Positions 1 through 11,520 of a stretch of 64,000 nucleotides of DNA are shown here, piece by piece. The translations under genes were made by a program, and so were the position numbers. Positions within the stretch are counted from its first letter, which is position 1; each line of letters begins with the position of its first letter. Source of the DNA: Callipepla californica brunnescens (Eukaryota > Chordata > Aves > Galliformes > Odontophoridae); NCBI GenBank assembly GCA_023055505.1, contig JALIRH010000026.1, positions 9,873,591-9,937,590 on the forward strand, in the 5' to 3' direction. Under the pieces are notes generated by a model. That model saw nothing but the letters and a program-made list of their open reading frames with translations. It was not told where the DNA came from and did no database searches.

Positions 1-670
1 TCCCTAGCTCCGAGCTACGCCACTGAATGCAGTTTTCCTGGAAACACGCAGTTGGTGCCTTCAGAAACAATCCGTGCATTTTGAATTACTTCCAACTAGT
101 CCAGAGTTATAGAATAATAAGGTCTCACCGGGCCGCGTCCCTCAGTTTGCCCGTTCTGGTCATTTTCTTCACGATTCTATAATCCATCTAAAATCCCGTA
201 ATACCGTTTTTTACTTTAAAGTTTACTGGGGAAGAATGATTTAAAAGGTATTAGAAATTTGTACAGAACCGTGTACGTTCACATTTTGACACCTTTTGTG
301 TTTTTTTTGTCAGTTCTTTTAGGTCTGTCGTAATTATAAATTACAATGTTTGCGTTGCATAGACAATGCATTACTTGTCTTGCCTACTCATAGCTAGTTC
401 AAAGCTCTTGGAAGGAAATGAAAACTCAGCAATTCCTAAGTCGCAGTATAAGCCTGTCGTCTCAAGTACGCACGCATGAATGTATACTAGATACTGGGAG
501 TAATTCCGTAAAGCAGAACCCCAGGTGTACACGCATGCTACCTTACAATCAAGAATGGCAACTGTACAATCTGTAACTTTCGCAATGACACTAGAGGAAA
601 ACCAGTGAATGTTGCTCTCCTGACTGACTCGGTGCTCTCCAGTGCGAAGAAACACACAAATTTATGCTGA

Positions 671-700
671 GAAAAAACAAACAAACAAACAAACAAAAAA
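671..700. repeat. (AAAC)n microsatellite
   Basis: About five tandem caaa units inside an A-rich tract. Simple repeat only. Confidence 0.9.
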
Positions 701-924
701 CTATAGGGAGTTTTATCTTAGAAAAGAAACGGGGTTGGAAATGAAGACGTTTCTTAAGGTGAGCTGTCACAGTACAGTAAGTTTTTTTAGCAAACAGCAC
801 GATAGAACAAGACTGTACGGCATTTGCTCTCCTACTAGATGTCAAAAAAATTAAACTGTAGCAGGAAAGCGGTAGCTATAGCCGGTCATTTTGATAGCGT
901 GAGTCATGTGCTTTTATATCTTCA

Positions 925-1800
925 TCAAGCACACCCTCAGCTGCTTTGCACATGACACCAAGCTCTGTGATGCGGTTGGCGCACCCGAGGGATGAGATGC
1001 CATCCAGAGGGGCCTAGACAGGCTCAAGCAGTGGGCACAGGTAAAATTCCTGAGCTTCAATAAAACCATATTAAAGCTCCCCACTACCGATACAAGCCAA
1101 GGGATGTAAAGACAGATCACAGCCCTGCTGACAAGGACTCGGGGATACCGGCACACGGTAGGATGGACACGTGTCCTCACAGCCAATAAAGTCAACCGTA
1201 TCCTGGGCTGCATCCAGAAGCGTCACCAGCAGGTCAAGGGAAGCGATCCTGCCACTCCGCTCTGCGCTGACGGGACCTCAGCTGAAGCGCTACATGCAGA
1301 GAAAGCGTCTTCAGAACAGAAGCGTCGCTGCCCTGTTGGAGCAGATGCATCCAGAGGAGGTCCACAACAGCGATCCAAGGGATGGAACCCCTCTCCTACA
1401 CGGACAAGTAGAGAGAGCTGGCTGTGTTCTGCCTCGAGAAGAGGAGGCTCTGGGGAGACCCGAAAGCAGCATTTTCTTACCTGAAGAACGACTATAACAA
1501 AGAAGGAGACCAACTCTTTATCAGGGTCTGTGATGATAGGATGACCGCAAATAGTTTCAGACTTTTGAGGGAAGATAAAGATGGAATAGAAGGAAGATTT
1601 TTTAGCCTTAATTGTAACCAAGGACTGGAACAGGCTGCCTAGAGATGTGGTGGATGCCTCATCTTTAGAGACGCTCAAGGCCAGGATGGACGATGCTCCG
1701 AGCAGCCCGACCTAGCCGTTGGCGCCCCTGTTCATCTCAGGAGAGTTAGACTAGGTGACCTTCAGAGGTCCCTTCTAACTCAAACGATCCTATGATCCTA
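925..1800 (+). mobile_element. CR1 retrotransposon, 5'-truncated, about 875 bases, sense
   Basis: Starts just upstream of the reverse transcriptase catalytic box: 945-965 reads Phe-Ala-His-Asp-Thr-Lys-Leu, a decayed version of the CR1 FADDTKL motif with the first catalytic Asp changed to His. It continues through the C-terminal RT region (a fragment like SVTSRSREAILPL lies near 1213-1260) and the familiar 3' segment (lead-in at about 1330-1450, then the ggaacaggctgcctagag block near 1627). It ends near 1800 in two copies of an octamer related to attctatg. Frames are broken by many substitutions and indels, so it is dead. Old CR1 copies truncated at the 5' end are the commonest interspersed repeat in birds. 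Confidence 0.93.
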
Positions 1801-4126
1801 TTCAAATACATATTTTTATTTCCTTCACTGGGAGTTACAGAAAATGCTGCCTGTAACGCTTTACAGTCACACATCCACGCAGCCGCAGCATCAGTCCCGC
1901 TTTAAAAACAGTTACGTATCAGTGCAGAGACTTTCTGAGCACCTAATAATTATTTTCTGTGCTTCTCGTAGCTGCGTGGAAGCTTTACATTTGTTGACCG
2001 CTCATATACAAGATATAACTGTGCATTAGGTACAATATTTCTTCACAAACAGCTGATTGAACTAAACAACTTGGGGATGGCAGCATGCACTGTTTAAGTC
2101 CGTCATTAACGTGGGTGTTTGTCACGGTTTTATAAAGAAAATAAAGAAAAGGAAACAGTGAGTGGTAGAGATCGTTCCTCACGTATGAGAAAACTCCGCC
2201 AAATGATCAAAAGCAGATGCCGTTGCTGAGAGATTTGTGATATATTTTACAAACGCTTGTTGAACAGCATCAGTTGAATACCTGAGCTGCGCCCAGAAAG
2301 CAGGTAGATGACTTTCAGTAGTCCTCTCTTTTCTGACGCTAAGTTTCAATAAGAAAACATGAGAACTTACTACTGATTAAGCTATCAAATGATTACGCAA
2401 GCATGCCCGGGAGATCGCTGGCTTCTCCTCTATCATTCCACCCATTTCAATTTAATACCAAGACCATCTGCAGAGATGAGCACTTGAACGTTAAAAGTAC
2501 AAACAGTCTGTTCCAGTGCATTGATATAAACGTCTTTTCATTTGATTACAAAACATTTTTTAAATGAAATATTCCAAAGACATCTCGCAAAACGTTGTAG
2601 AGCGGAAATACCACTATAAACCATTTAAAACTTACGCAGGAGACAGAAATCCAAACCCTTTGATGTTGAAGGCAGCGTTCATCTTTATAAGTTCTTATAG
2701 TGAAAAAATAGCTCCCGATCTGAGCGGAGGATTCTTGTTTCTGATAATTACACAGCATCTCGGAAACAGAAAAAAATCTATTTCTGACTGCGTAGGTATA
2801 ATAGATTGTTTTTTTCTTGGAATGCTTTAATTCTTAAAAGGCAAAGATTTGAATACTTACTGAACATATAACAAAACGATATCAGTTACTATTTAGCTCG
2901 TGGCAGAAATTCACATTACTAATTAGAAAAAAGCTTCACGTTCATTTGGCGATGCAGAGCCCCCGAGGTGTTCCCTCGTACTCAAGAACTAATTAAACAT
3001 CCAGATCATCTGCGTTCATGACCTAAAATTATTTCTAGTTAGGAGTAATGGGAAGAAAAACTACAATTACGCTTTTCTACTGGGAAAAAAAGGAAGAAGT
3101 TTTCTCATAAGTGAACGTCAAGTACAAAACACTTACGGGTGACTGAATCCGTAACAAGCTGCTTTCCTTTCAAACATCCCAGCTATCATTCCATCATAAG
3201 ACTTTGCATCTCAGATAACTCCTTCAAAATAATGACTGCCTTCTTAAGTTCTGAGCATCGGGAAAGGAAAAAAGAGTGAACCTCTTGAACAGTTTACTGG
3301 AACGTTTGGTGCGTTCACCTGTCGCTCCTAGTTACTTGTAGCTGTGACAAAAATCACACTACATATAAAATGGATATCTTGGAAATAATTCGTTTTCTTT
3401 CACCTAAAAATCGGCGCATTTTTTGTATATTTTTAACTGAAAGAGTTTTTTAAAGATTTAATGCTTTGTTTTACGTGGCTTGCTAATAGGGGCTCTGTCC
3501 GCAGGAGCTGTAGCGAGCGGCTCAGGTCTCATTAGCCGCCAAAGAGCTGATAGGTTCAGCTGCTGCTAACGTATTGTTTCAATGACACTTACATTGTGAG
3601 GAAAAGCAACACTGTTTCATACTCCTTTTCAGCGCGTGGCTTTTTTCCATGTCCTGGTGGATTTAAAGCAAGTGGTACACATACGTACAGATCTTGTGAG
3701 CATCTGCTTGCCTACAGAACTGCGACCAATAATTGTGTTTTGATGTGGTTGGATTAACTTTATATTCTACCTAATGTGAGAAAAGCTTAATTAAGGTCTC
3801 TAGATAAGATCCCTAGGGAAATAACATTTCAAGAATTTATTTCTCTTTGTTCTGAGATCTTGAGGTCTACTTCCATTACTGAATAGGACAGGCAGATGAA
3901 CTGCAATTAAAGACACAGGAACCAAACAGATAAAAATCTAATAACAACGGCTGACCGCGGGGCTCCTTTCCACCGCATAGAAAGTGGAACTCTATTTTGC
4001 TCATTTTATGAAAGCAGGTACCCCGCTGACCTCGGGACCCAAAGTCTCCCGTGCACAGCTTGACTAACAGAAATCTGGGTTTCCTTCCACCAAATTACAA
4101 CGCTTGCTTTTCCTTCTTTCCCGCAG

Positions 4127-4265
4127 GAGGAGAAGTCCCATATACAACCCTGGCAACACGACTGATGATGGGGGCTTGGTGGCTTTTTGCCTTGATCGTC
4201 ATCTCCTCCTACACAGCAAACCTAGCCGCTTTCCTCACCATCACGCGCATTGAGAACTCTATCCA
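4127..4265 (+). CDS. GRID2: GRID2 exon A: end of pore loop region and M3 gate helix
   Basis: A 139-base exon. The acceptor is a pyrimidine-rich tract ending ccgcag at 4121-4126 and the donor is gtaagt at 4266. It starts with the last two bases of a Gly codon and ends with the first two of a Gln codon. Its 45 whole codons read [18 protein letters not shown], then [17 protein letters not shown], then [19 protein letters not shown] is the nearly invariant M3 gate motif of ionotropic glutamate receptors; this segment crosses the postsynaptic membrane and closes the channel. In mouse GluD2 the Lurcher mutation changes the third Ala of this motif to Thr; here that codon (4228-4230, gct) is normal Ala. 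Codon 4162-4164 gives Leu in TRLMMG, where I recall Met in mammals. GluD2 acts at parallel fibre-Purkinje cell synapses, bridging to neurexin through cerebellin-1. Confidence 0.96.
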
Positions 4266-5612
4266 GTAAGTTGACAAACCGAGGGAAAAGAAGGACGCGC
4301 ATACATATACGCACACACGGAAGGGTGTGAAAGTTCCAGTTAAATGTGAGAAAGAGTAAAAATTCGAAACCTCTCCCGAGTAGCAGTTTGGAAAGTCACA
4401 AAACACCGTAGCGTAGCCTTCCAGTATGCCACAGTACTTCTTCCCTGGAGATTCTCTGTCTTGAACATCAGCACTGCTGGCTTCCGGCACATACCACAGG
4501 CAGTGGTATGTAGACACGCATCTGCATATACACATACCACATTTTGAAAAAGAGTAACTGAGTTTGAGATAACTACAGTATCAGTATTTGTAGTGGGAAC
4601 TAAAACAAATTGCTGGTATATGCGTTTAGGCTAGGCTTTCTACTCAAACGCAGCATGCAATAATGGCACTGTGACTCTTCTATCAAAGAGCTTTTTCCGC
4701 ATATGGTGAGCTCAAAGGTGATTCACTTTATTTTTTTGGAAAAGGTCAAAAATGTGGTAATAGAAAAACAATCAAACTAGAAAAAACAACAAAAAAACAT
4801 CACCGACAAGTTACTTTTACACCTTCTGCTCCAAAGTGCTGTGTGTTAGTACAGAGCAAAATAAGTTCTCTTCTTTTCCTGTCTTTTGATTCTTTTTCTT
4901 CATTCATCCCAAAGTATCATGTCCATCTTTTTTTACGGTATTCTTCCATCCTTTTTTTCCCCTCAATCGTCTCATCTCTCCACACCACAGAAACCTTTCT
5001 AAGTGTCCCGCTCTCCATCCCTCCCCTTCTGTGCTTTAGCTTGCTCTCCCTCCACGCGGCAAGTCCAATCGCCCTCCTAAACCCTCCGTCCAGATGAAAG
5101 CAGAGACCAGTAAATACAGTAAAACATAAGCAAGCCAAGCTCTCCAAGGACCAGCTGGCCATTTACCAAAAGAACATTTTTAATATCTAAGCTATGCATT
5201 CACGGAGATGCACGAGAGCGACAGACTTGCCTTTCCCGTGAATTCTTTGCAAAATTACAGCATGGCTTTAGTAAAAAGACACTTCCTGCTGTACTTCCTT
5301 TTCCAGGAAGATAACTGATTAATGCTTTGTCTCGGTACTGATCGTAAAGAAAATTCAGCTTCCTCACTCCACTTGCGGAGTCAGCCCCCGCCTTCTGTCT
5401 CATCAGTTAAGGTCTCGCTACCTGTCTTTCAGCTGTTTCCCAGCCTTTTCAAAACACCCCCGATACAGTGAGACACTGTTGTAGACTGGGCTGCAATGTG
5501 AGTTTTTGCACAAAATATAACTGAAGGTGCATTCGGTCATTCAGATACTAATATGAAATAATCTTCTGCATCCAACTTTGAAGTTATGTCTCCTCTGGTT
5601 TTGAACTAATCC

Positions 5613-5630
5613 AGAAAAAAAAAAAAAAAA
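5613..5630. repeat. Poly(A) tract
   Basis: An uninterrupted run of about 17 A. There is no recognisable retroposon body beside it. Confidence 0.85.
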
Positions 5631-5659
5631 TGAAACTGCTGTGACAACTATCTGAGGGT

Positions 5660-5790
5660 TTTCTTATAATGTAATTTAAGATTTATATATTATAAATAAG
5701 AATTATAAATTATATATAAATATTACATATATACGTATATTTATTTACATATATATGAAATATACCCAAACTATAATTTTAATATATCTT
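5660..5790. repeat. A/T-rich low-complexity region
   Basis: About 130 bases made almost only of A and T, with many short ta, tat and taaat units and self-complementary stretches such as tatatata. It is low-complexity sequence, not a defined microsatellite. Confidence 0.8.
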
Positions 5791-8447
5791 CAGCTTTTTC
5801 TTATAGTTGATGATGTCACAAGAAAAAGCCCAATGGAACGGTGAAATATTACACGCAGTTGGGACTACATTGGTGTTCATACTGTATTATTTATGGGCAA
5901 AGTCACTGATAATGTTTTATTCAGTAGAAAATGTTGCAGCTGGAAAGCTTCTGAAGTGAAAGAACAGAAACATTTATCAAAGTGCTTGTAGCTTAGGAAT
6001 AGAGTAATTAGATGTGTTAAGTATCCATTAGGGAATGAAGTTATCCTAACTATGCTGGGAGTGTAAAACTTTACTTTACAAAACTGCCAAATTTGGAACT
6101 CAAACCGACACACAACAGAGAAGATGTTTGTTTACCATGCTGAATTAGTGCGAAGTGGGAAACATGAATAAGCAATAGAGAAAAAAGCTGATGCTCTATT
6201 TTATTTTTTTTTTCTTTTTAAACAGATCAAATTGTACCTTGGGGAGCTTAGAGGGACAGAATGGAAATGAGTTTAAGTATCTAAAGAAAATAAATCAGAT
6301 TCTGCTCATAGTACTGTTCAGTCAGCTACTGAAGAAAAAGAAAATAATCAGACAAATAAGAGATATTGAAGTCAGCGGGTTTGCACAGATATAGCAAGTA
6401 GTTAATGGGTTTTCATTTCAGATTTCCAGCTAGCACCAGATATGACAGCATGTCGTCCTCGTGATATCTTTTACAAAAGATAGGAGGATTTGAGCAACCC
6501 ACAGCACACTGCCTTTCAGTGAAACATTTCAGCAGTTACTGCATTTCAGCTTTGGGATGCTCAGCCAGCTTTGGCTCACAACTCTTCCGTTCTTCCTTTT
6601 GACTCCTAGTCAGCGTCTCATAGTGTCCTGAAACCTTCACTGCTAAGTTTGACTAAATTTTATACAGTCTGCAAGTGGACCACGTTTTCAAACAAATGTT
6701 GACTCTTAACTTCCACAGCATTAATAATAATACCAACGGTTAAGATTGGGAATAGAGGCACGCAAGCGATCCAACGCTTCCAAGCGCCTCTTTTACGTGC
6801 ACTTGACCCACACTACAGACCTTATTTAAAATCAAGACAGTCATTGTTTGTCATTTCAAATGCCAAAACATTGTGACAACAAAGAAAACCACAAAAGTAA
6901 TATTCCTTAGATCTTTAGATTACTGTCTGAATTGCAGTGTGAACGAATGATAATCAAGAGTAGGTTACCAGCAAGCGACAAAAAACTTCAGAGGGCTCAA
7001 GCTATTTCTTGTAGGTGCCGATGCTGTGAATTTCATCGCTGAGCCGCTATTTCCGTTACAGAGTTTTGATCCCCTGGCCGGAAAAATGACCGAGCTCATA
7101 CTGTACCGCTCTCCTTGGTAAAGTAAGCTGTCACCAACTATCCAAGAGGCATTGAAATTGTGAAGGAAAACTAGAGCTCAGAGAAAAAGCCAAAGGATTT
7201 GTCATAAGAAAGGTTGGGATTAGGTTCAGGTTTAAATCTAACCCATTGCTGAAAAAAAAAAAAAATTGAAATTTGATTAAGATGTGTGATTGCACATGTT
7301 GCAGGGAAGAGTCCGACTTCGGTAAAACCAGAAAGCTCACATTAATGTTCTCCACGACTAAAGCTGCATATTCTGTTTGGTACATGATATCTCCACCTCT
7401 AGGAGGAAGAACCACGGCAGTAACGTTTACCTGTAGTCACACTTACTTTACCTAGTCATTCTCAAATCTTTCCTAAACCACAATTAACTAAGCTAAGATG
7501 TTCCCAAGGCTCAAAGGACCCCATGTAAACACCTACACGATTTCAGCAAGGGGCGTTTCACGAGAATGCTGTAACTGAAATAGGCATTTCCTTACTCAGA
7601 AAAACACTACGTTCCTTACCTCTTCTTGTACATGGTTCACCCAGATCTCTAAACTGCCTAGCAAGCAACATTTTTAGTTTGTGACAGAGCTGTCACTGCC
7701 AACAGTCAGAAACCTCTCTGCTTCCTGTGTCTCGTTTTCTAAGCTCACTTCTAAAACAATCCTGAACATAATAGGAGGGAAAAAAAAAATTCCCTGCTAA
7801 AATTAGCCACAGGTGAGGACTTAAGTGTAAACAATAAAAAAGTCAAAAATGACCTAAAATGTAATGACTAGTTCTTTGTGGAGTGCTGTGAAGCAGTCAA
7901 CTCTTAAAACAGCCCAAAACAATGTACAACCCAGGCCTACGAAGATTTTTTCATACCCAAGCCTCTGACTTCAATAAGATGTAATCATCTAAAAAAGAAT
8001 TTAGTTAACCCCCCATGGAAATGACCTTTCATTTTTCCAAACGTTCACTTTTTTTAAACACCTTCAGCTAACGTACACGAATAACATAATATACTCTAAA
8101 CAAAGAATTCACAAGTCTATAGAAGAAAGCATGCCTCAAGAAAATAAGCGTATGTAAAATTCAACTTGAAAACAATTTTTTCCCTTGCGTTTAAAAAAGA
8201 AACAGTTTTGCTTTTTGTTTTAGTTTTTTTTTAGTTAAAAACTACTTAATCTAGAGAGAGTTTATTTTTATCTATTTATTTTGCTTAATTAAGATGCAAA
8301 ATAAGCAAACTCAACAAATTTATATGTAAAACACATATAACTGCTGTTAATTCACCCTTAAATGACTTAAAACATACTCTAAGAGGCCTTACATTTTTAA
8401 ACTGGAGGGAAAAAATGATTTGTGTTGACTCAGTAATCGCAATTGGA

Positions 8448-8472
8448 AAAAAAAAAACAAAAAAAAAAAAAC
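8448..8472. repeat. Interrupted poly(A) tract
   Basis: Two runs of A separated by a single C. No retroposon body is recognised. Confidence 0.8.
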
Positions 8473-8739
8473 ACCGCATATAATATCTCTCTCTCACCAC
8501 ATTTAATGATTGATAACCAAAACCAAAAAGAACCATAGTTTGCGTACTACGCTAAACAATCATTTCCTTGAAATTAGGATTTGTATAAGCATAACCTCAG
8601 GTACAGATATTTAACCTCACAGTAACTTAAACTTCAATTACTTCAGACTAAATTTGAAAACCCACACATAAGAACAAGTAGCAGTTAGTATAATTATTTT
8701 CAACTACTTTCAGATCAGGAAAGATAGTGATCATACCCC

Positions 8740-8960
8740 AGACGAAAAGAAAGAATAACTTACCCTCTCTGAAGATAGCAGCTCATTAGAAGCTCTAACT
8801 AGAGTCAACCTCCAAGTAAAGATGCTTTCCCTTTTGTTGTCAACCATGAAATGAGGTTAGAAGGAACGGATCCTGGGTCCGCCCCTTTCCGTTGCCCTGG
8901 TTAATTGTTTGCACCTGTGCTCTCAGGGCTGGTCGTGCCCTTTTTCCAGGTCTTGACCTA
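8740..8960 (-). repeat. Unclassified dispersed repeat, subtype A, locus 1 (antisense)
   Basis: From about 8840 the sequence reads as the reverse complement of the repeat core seen at 9255-9420: an atgaggt block, a tcctgggtccgcccctttcc block, gcacctgtgctctcaggg, then ccaggt. The part left of 8840 aligns only loosely with the antisense copies at 58.4 and 63.6 kb, so the left border is approximate. The copy is clearly old. No coding capacity is visible. The family is not one I can name. Confidence 0.6.
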
Positions 8961-9224
8961 ACAGTTTCTGAATATTGTACTGCTTTGGAATTAGAAATCC
9001 AGAGAGAGTATTTCTTTTAAAAGAAGGATTACAGTACCCTTAGTCAACTTAGATCTACTTTGCTTTGCAGGTGTTTCAACTGAGATCAGTAGAACTACTG
9101 CACGATTAAACCCTTATCCAAAGCAGATAAAGCTGCCAGAAATTGGGCAACAGAAAGTAATCCGTAAGAATACATCATCTTAACCTGCAGTTTTTTCCTT
9201 ATTCTGAGGCCTCACCTGACAACT

Positions 9225-9480
9225 GTGTGCTGAGGCTGCGTGACTGTATGGCATCTGCTGTGTCATTGACTGAACCACTGATTGAGCACCTGGAGAAAGA
9301 CCTGGTCACCCCAGGGACCACAGGTGAAGGAAATTCACCTGAGTTACTGGAAGGGGTGGAGCCTGGCAGTTAGACCTCATTTAAGGGCTGACTGCTGCTA
9401 AGGAAGGGTCTTTTGTTAGCAAGCTGTTTTTTTGTGGAGCTTTTCCTGTGAGCCTGGATTTTTTTGGGTGTGTTTGAGGT
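9225..9480 (+). repeat. Unclassified dispersed repeat, subtype B, locus 1 (sense)
   Basis: Contains the family core in order: gattgagcacctgg, a gacctggtcacccc block, acaggtgaagg, ggaaggggtgga, and agacctcatttaaggg, followed by a T-rich segment and gtgagcctgga. It shares these blocks with 34385-34640 and 57835-58080. The catttaagg element with a downstream conserved segment resembles an LTR promoter and leader, but no TG...CA ends or target duplication could be fixed. It lies about 265 bases from the antisense copy at 8740-8960. Confidence 0.65.
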
Positions 9481-9481
9481 G

Positions 9482-9501
9482 GATTTTTTTTTTTTTTTTT
9501 C
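9482..9501. repeat. Poly(T) tract
   Basis: About 17 consecutive T directly after the subtype B repeat copy. Confidence 0.8.
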
Positions 9502-11189
9502 ATTGTTTCTTTTCATTGTATTGGTCCTGTTGGTTTTGTAGCGACATGCTGAGACTGAGTGTTTTTCTCTGGTAAGTGTACTTATCTGTCTTGTGAATGA
9601 GCTGTTTAATCCAAGAATAAAGGTATTTTAAGCTGTATGTAATCTTCAATCCAGGTTGGAGGGAAAAGTAGGCAAATCTTCTTTCATAAAGAAATTTCTG
9701 TGTTTGAGTAGTTTTACTAGGTCAGTCAAGGTTTGTTGATTTTCTTTGTTTTTGCAGTACCTTGGTTGCGAAGTTGTGGATGTCTTTGCTGAAGTTTGTG
9801 GAGATGTGGGTTATTGAAATGCAATTTCTGAATTACGTTGTGTGTGTTATGGTCCCATGGAGCCTGTTTGTGTGAGGGGATGTAGTCAGTGGGGTGGTAC
9901 TGTGCTTTAGAGTCTGTAAACTCTTCTCTCTTTTCAATTTAGGGTTGAGTAAACCAGTGTATGGTATTTTTAGCAGGTCACAGCATGGCTCATCCGTAGA
10001 GTTCAAACTCATCTCGTTGTCATGTATCTGCTGGTATTTTCTCAGCATAGTGCAGTATCTACAATGTGTGAAGGTGCAGAACGGTGAAGCTGGGAGGTAT
10101 CGTGTGTTTTAATGCTATATAGTGAAGAGCTGAGTTGATGTCGAAATAGACAGCTATAATACACCTTCCTGAAGGCATCAGTGCAATTGCCCTCATAATT
10201 TATGTGCTGGCATTCCATTTGTGATGGTAGTCTCACATTCTTCTCCCTGATAAAATAGGAACTTCTCTATGCCTTTCTGTAGTATTCTTCTGGGCTGACT
10301 TCTCGTGTCTCAGGTGCTCATGTCACCTGAAAGTGGAGAGGTTGATTTTACAGCTGCGGTATATAGAGAGGAGCTGTTTTTCTTTTTGTGCTGTTTCTGG
10401 TAGCAGTTATGTTAAGTTTCTATACTGGTTGGCAATTATATTTCAGTAAAAAATGTGGTGTTTCTTGTTACATTAGAAATTACATGGCTGTAGGAGTCCT
10501 GTGATAGTTTCAGTTTGTTTAGGTGTTATTGTAGAAAACTGGGACTCAGTAGATACTTCGTGTTTTTTTCTAGTATTGTTTATAACAAATAATGCAGCAA
10601 TTACAGGATGTTACTATATGTATCCTGTGGCAGATTGTAGCACTTGTTAGGACTGCCAGGAGATACAGAAGCTTATTGACAGCTGTGGTGATGACTCAGA
10701 ATTGGTGAACGTGGTTTCTCGTGTTAGCCTAGTGCATTTGTCAATGATGCTTTTGACAGTTACGTAACTTATGAAAGCAAAAGTAATTCACCCGCATCTA
10801 CACAACATCCTGTGTTGTAGTGTAACAATTTCTCAGCAAGGCACGCTGCTGTCTGGAGGTGTGTCTTTCTGCAGAGCTGCTGCATGGACAGCCAGCTCCT
10901 GGGTTGGGTTGATGCAGAACTGCAGCTCAGGGCTTGGTGCTTTTTGCTTAATTTGAGCGTTCCTGTTGGCCTCTTCCTCCAGCTTCTCTAGGTCAATCTG
11001 AATGGAGGCCTTGTCCTTGAGGTGTCTGTGTTGCGCTGTTCACAAACTTGATAAGAGGGTGCTTCCACATGTCTTCAAAGCTATTGATAGAGATTTGTCC
11101 CCTGTGATGCTTGTAACTGGATTTGGGATGTGTTACAACCCACTAGCGACTACCTTTTGAGTGTGGTTGTTTCTGATTGTCCAATCAGG

Positions 11190-11520
11190 AACTCACAGAA
11201 TCACAAAATTGTAGGACTTGTAAATGCCCCCATTCCCCTGCTAATGCTATTAAAGCAGGTTGTGCAGGAAAGCATCCACCCTCAAAAATAAATTTTTTCC
11301 TCATGTTCCTATGGAGCTTCCTGTGTTGCCTTGTCCTGTCACTAGGTACCACTGAAAAGTGCCTGGCCCCATCCAGCTGACACCCACTCTGCAGATATTT
11401 ATAAGCAGTGGTAGGATCCCATCCTTTTTTTCTTCAGGCTGTGCGGTCCCAGATCTCTCAGCCATTCCTCATAAGGGAGATGCTGCAGGCCTCTCATCAT
11501 CTTTGTCATCGGGGAATACG
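11190..11520 (-). mobile_element. CR1 fragment, antisense
   Basis: Begins with the reverse complement of the CR1 3' end (ctcacagaatcacaaaattg). It then follows the CR1 3' segment backwards: a block like ttcctgtgttgcct near 11318, and the lead-in complement ctcagccattcctcataagggagatgctgcagg at about 11458-11490. It is diverged, with no open frame. The end at 11520 is a 5' truncation. Confidence 0.8.

Larger units (their letters stand above)
1..4126 (+). other. Intron upstream of exon A (3' part)
   Basis: Noncoding sequence running up to the acceptor at 4126. It holds an (AAAC)n tract at about 671-700 and a long CR1 fragment at about 925-1800. I see no recognisable repeat or gene in 1-670, 860-920 or 1810-4126. 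CpG dinucleotides are unusually frequent here: a hand count gives 28 in 1-840 and 24 in 2401-3240. A slightly GC-richer patch at about 3480-3600 stands out from A/T-rich flanks, but I cannot name it. Confidence 0.85.
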
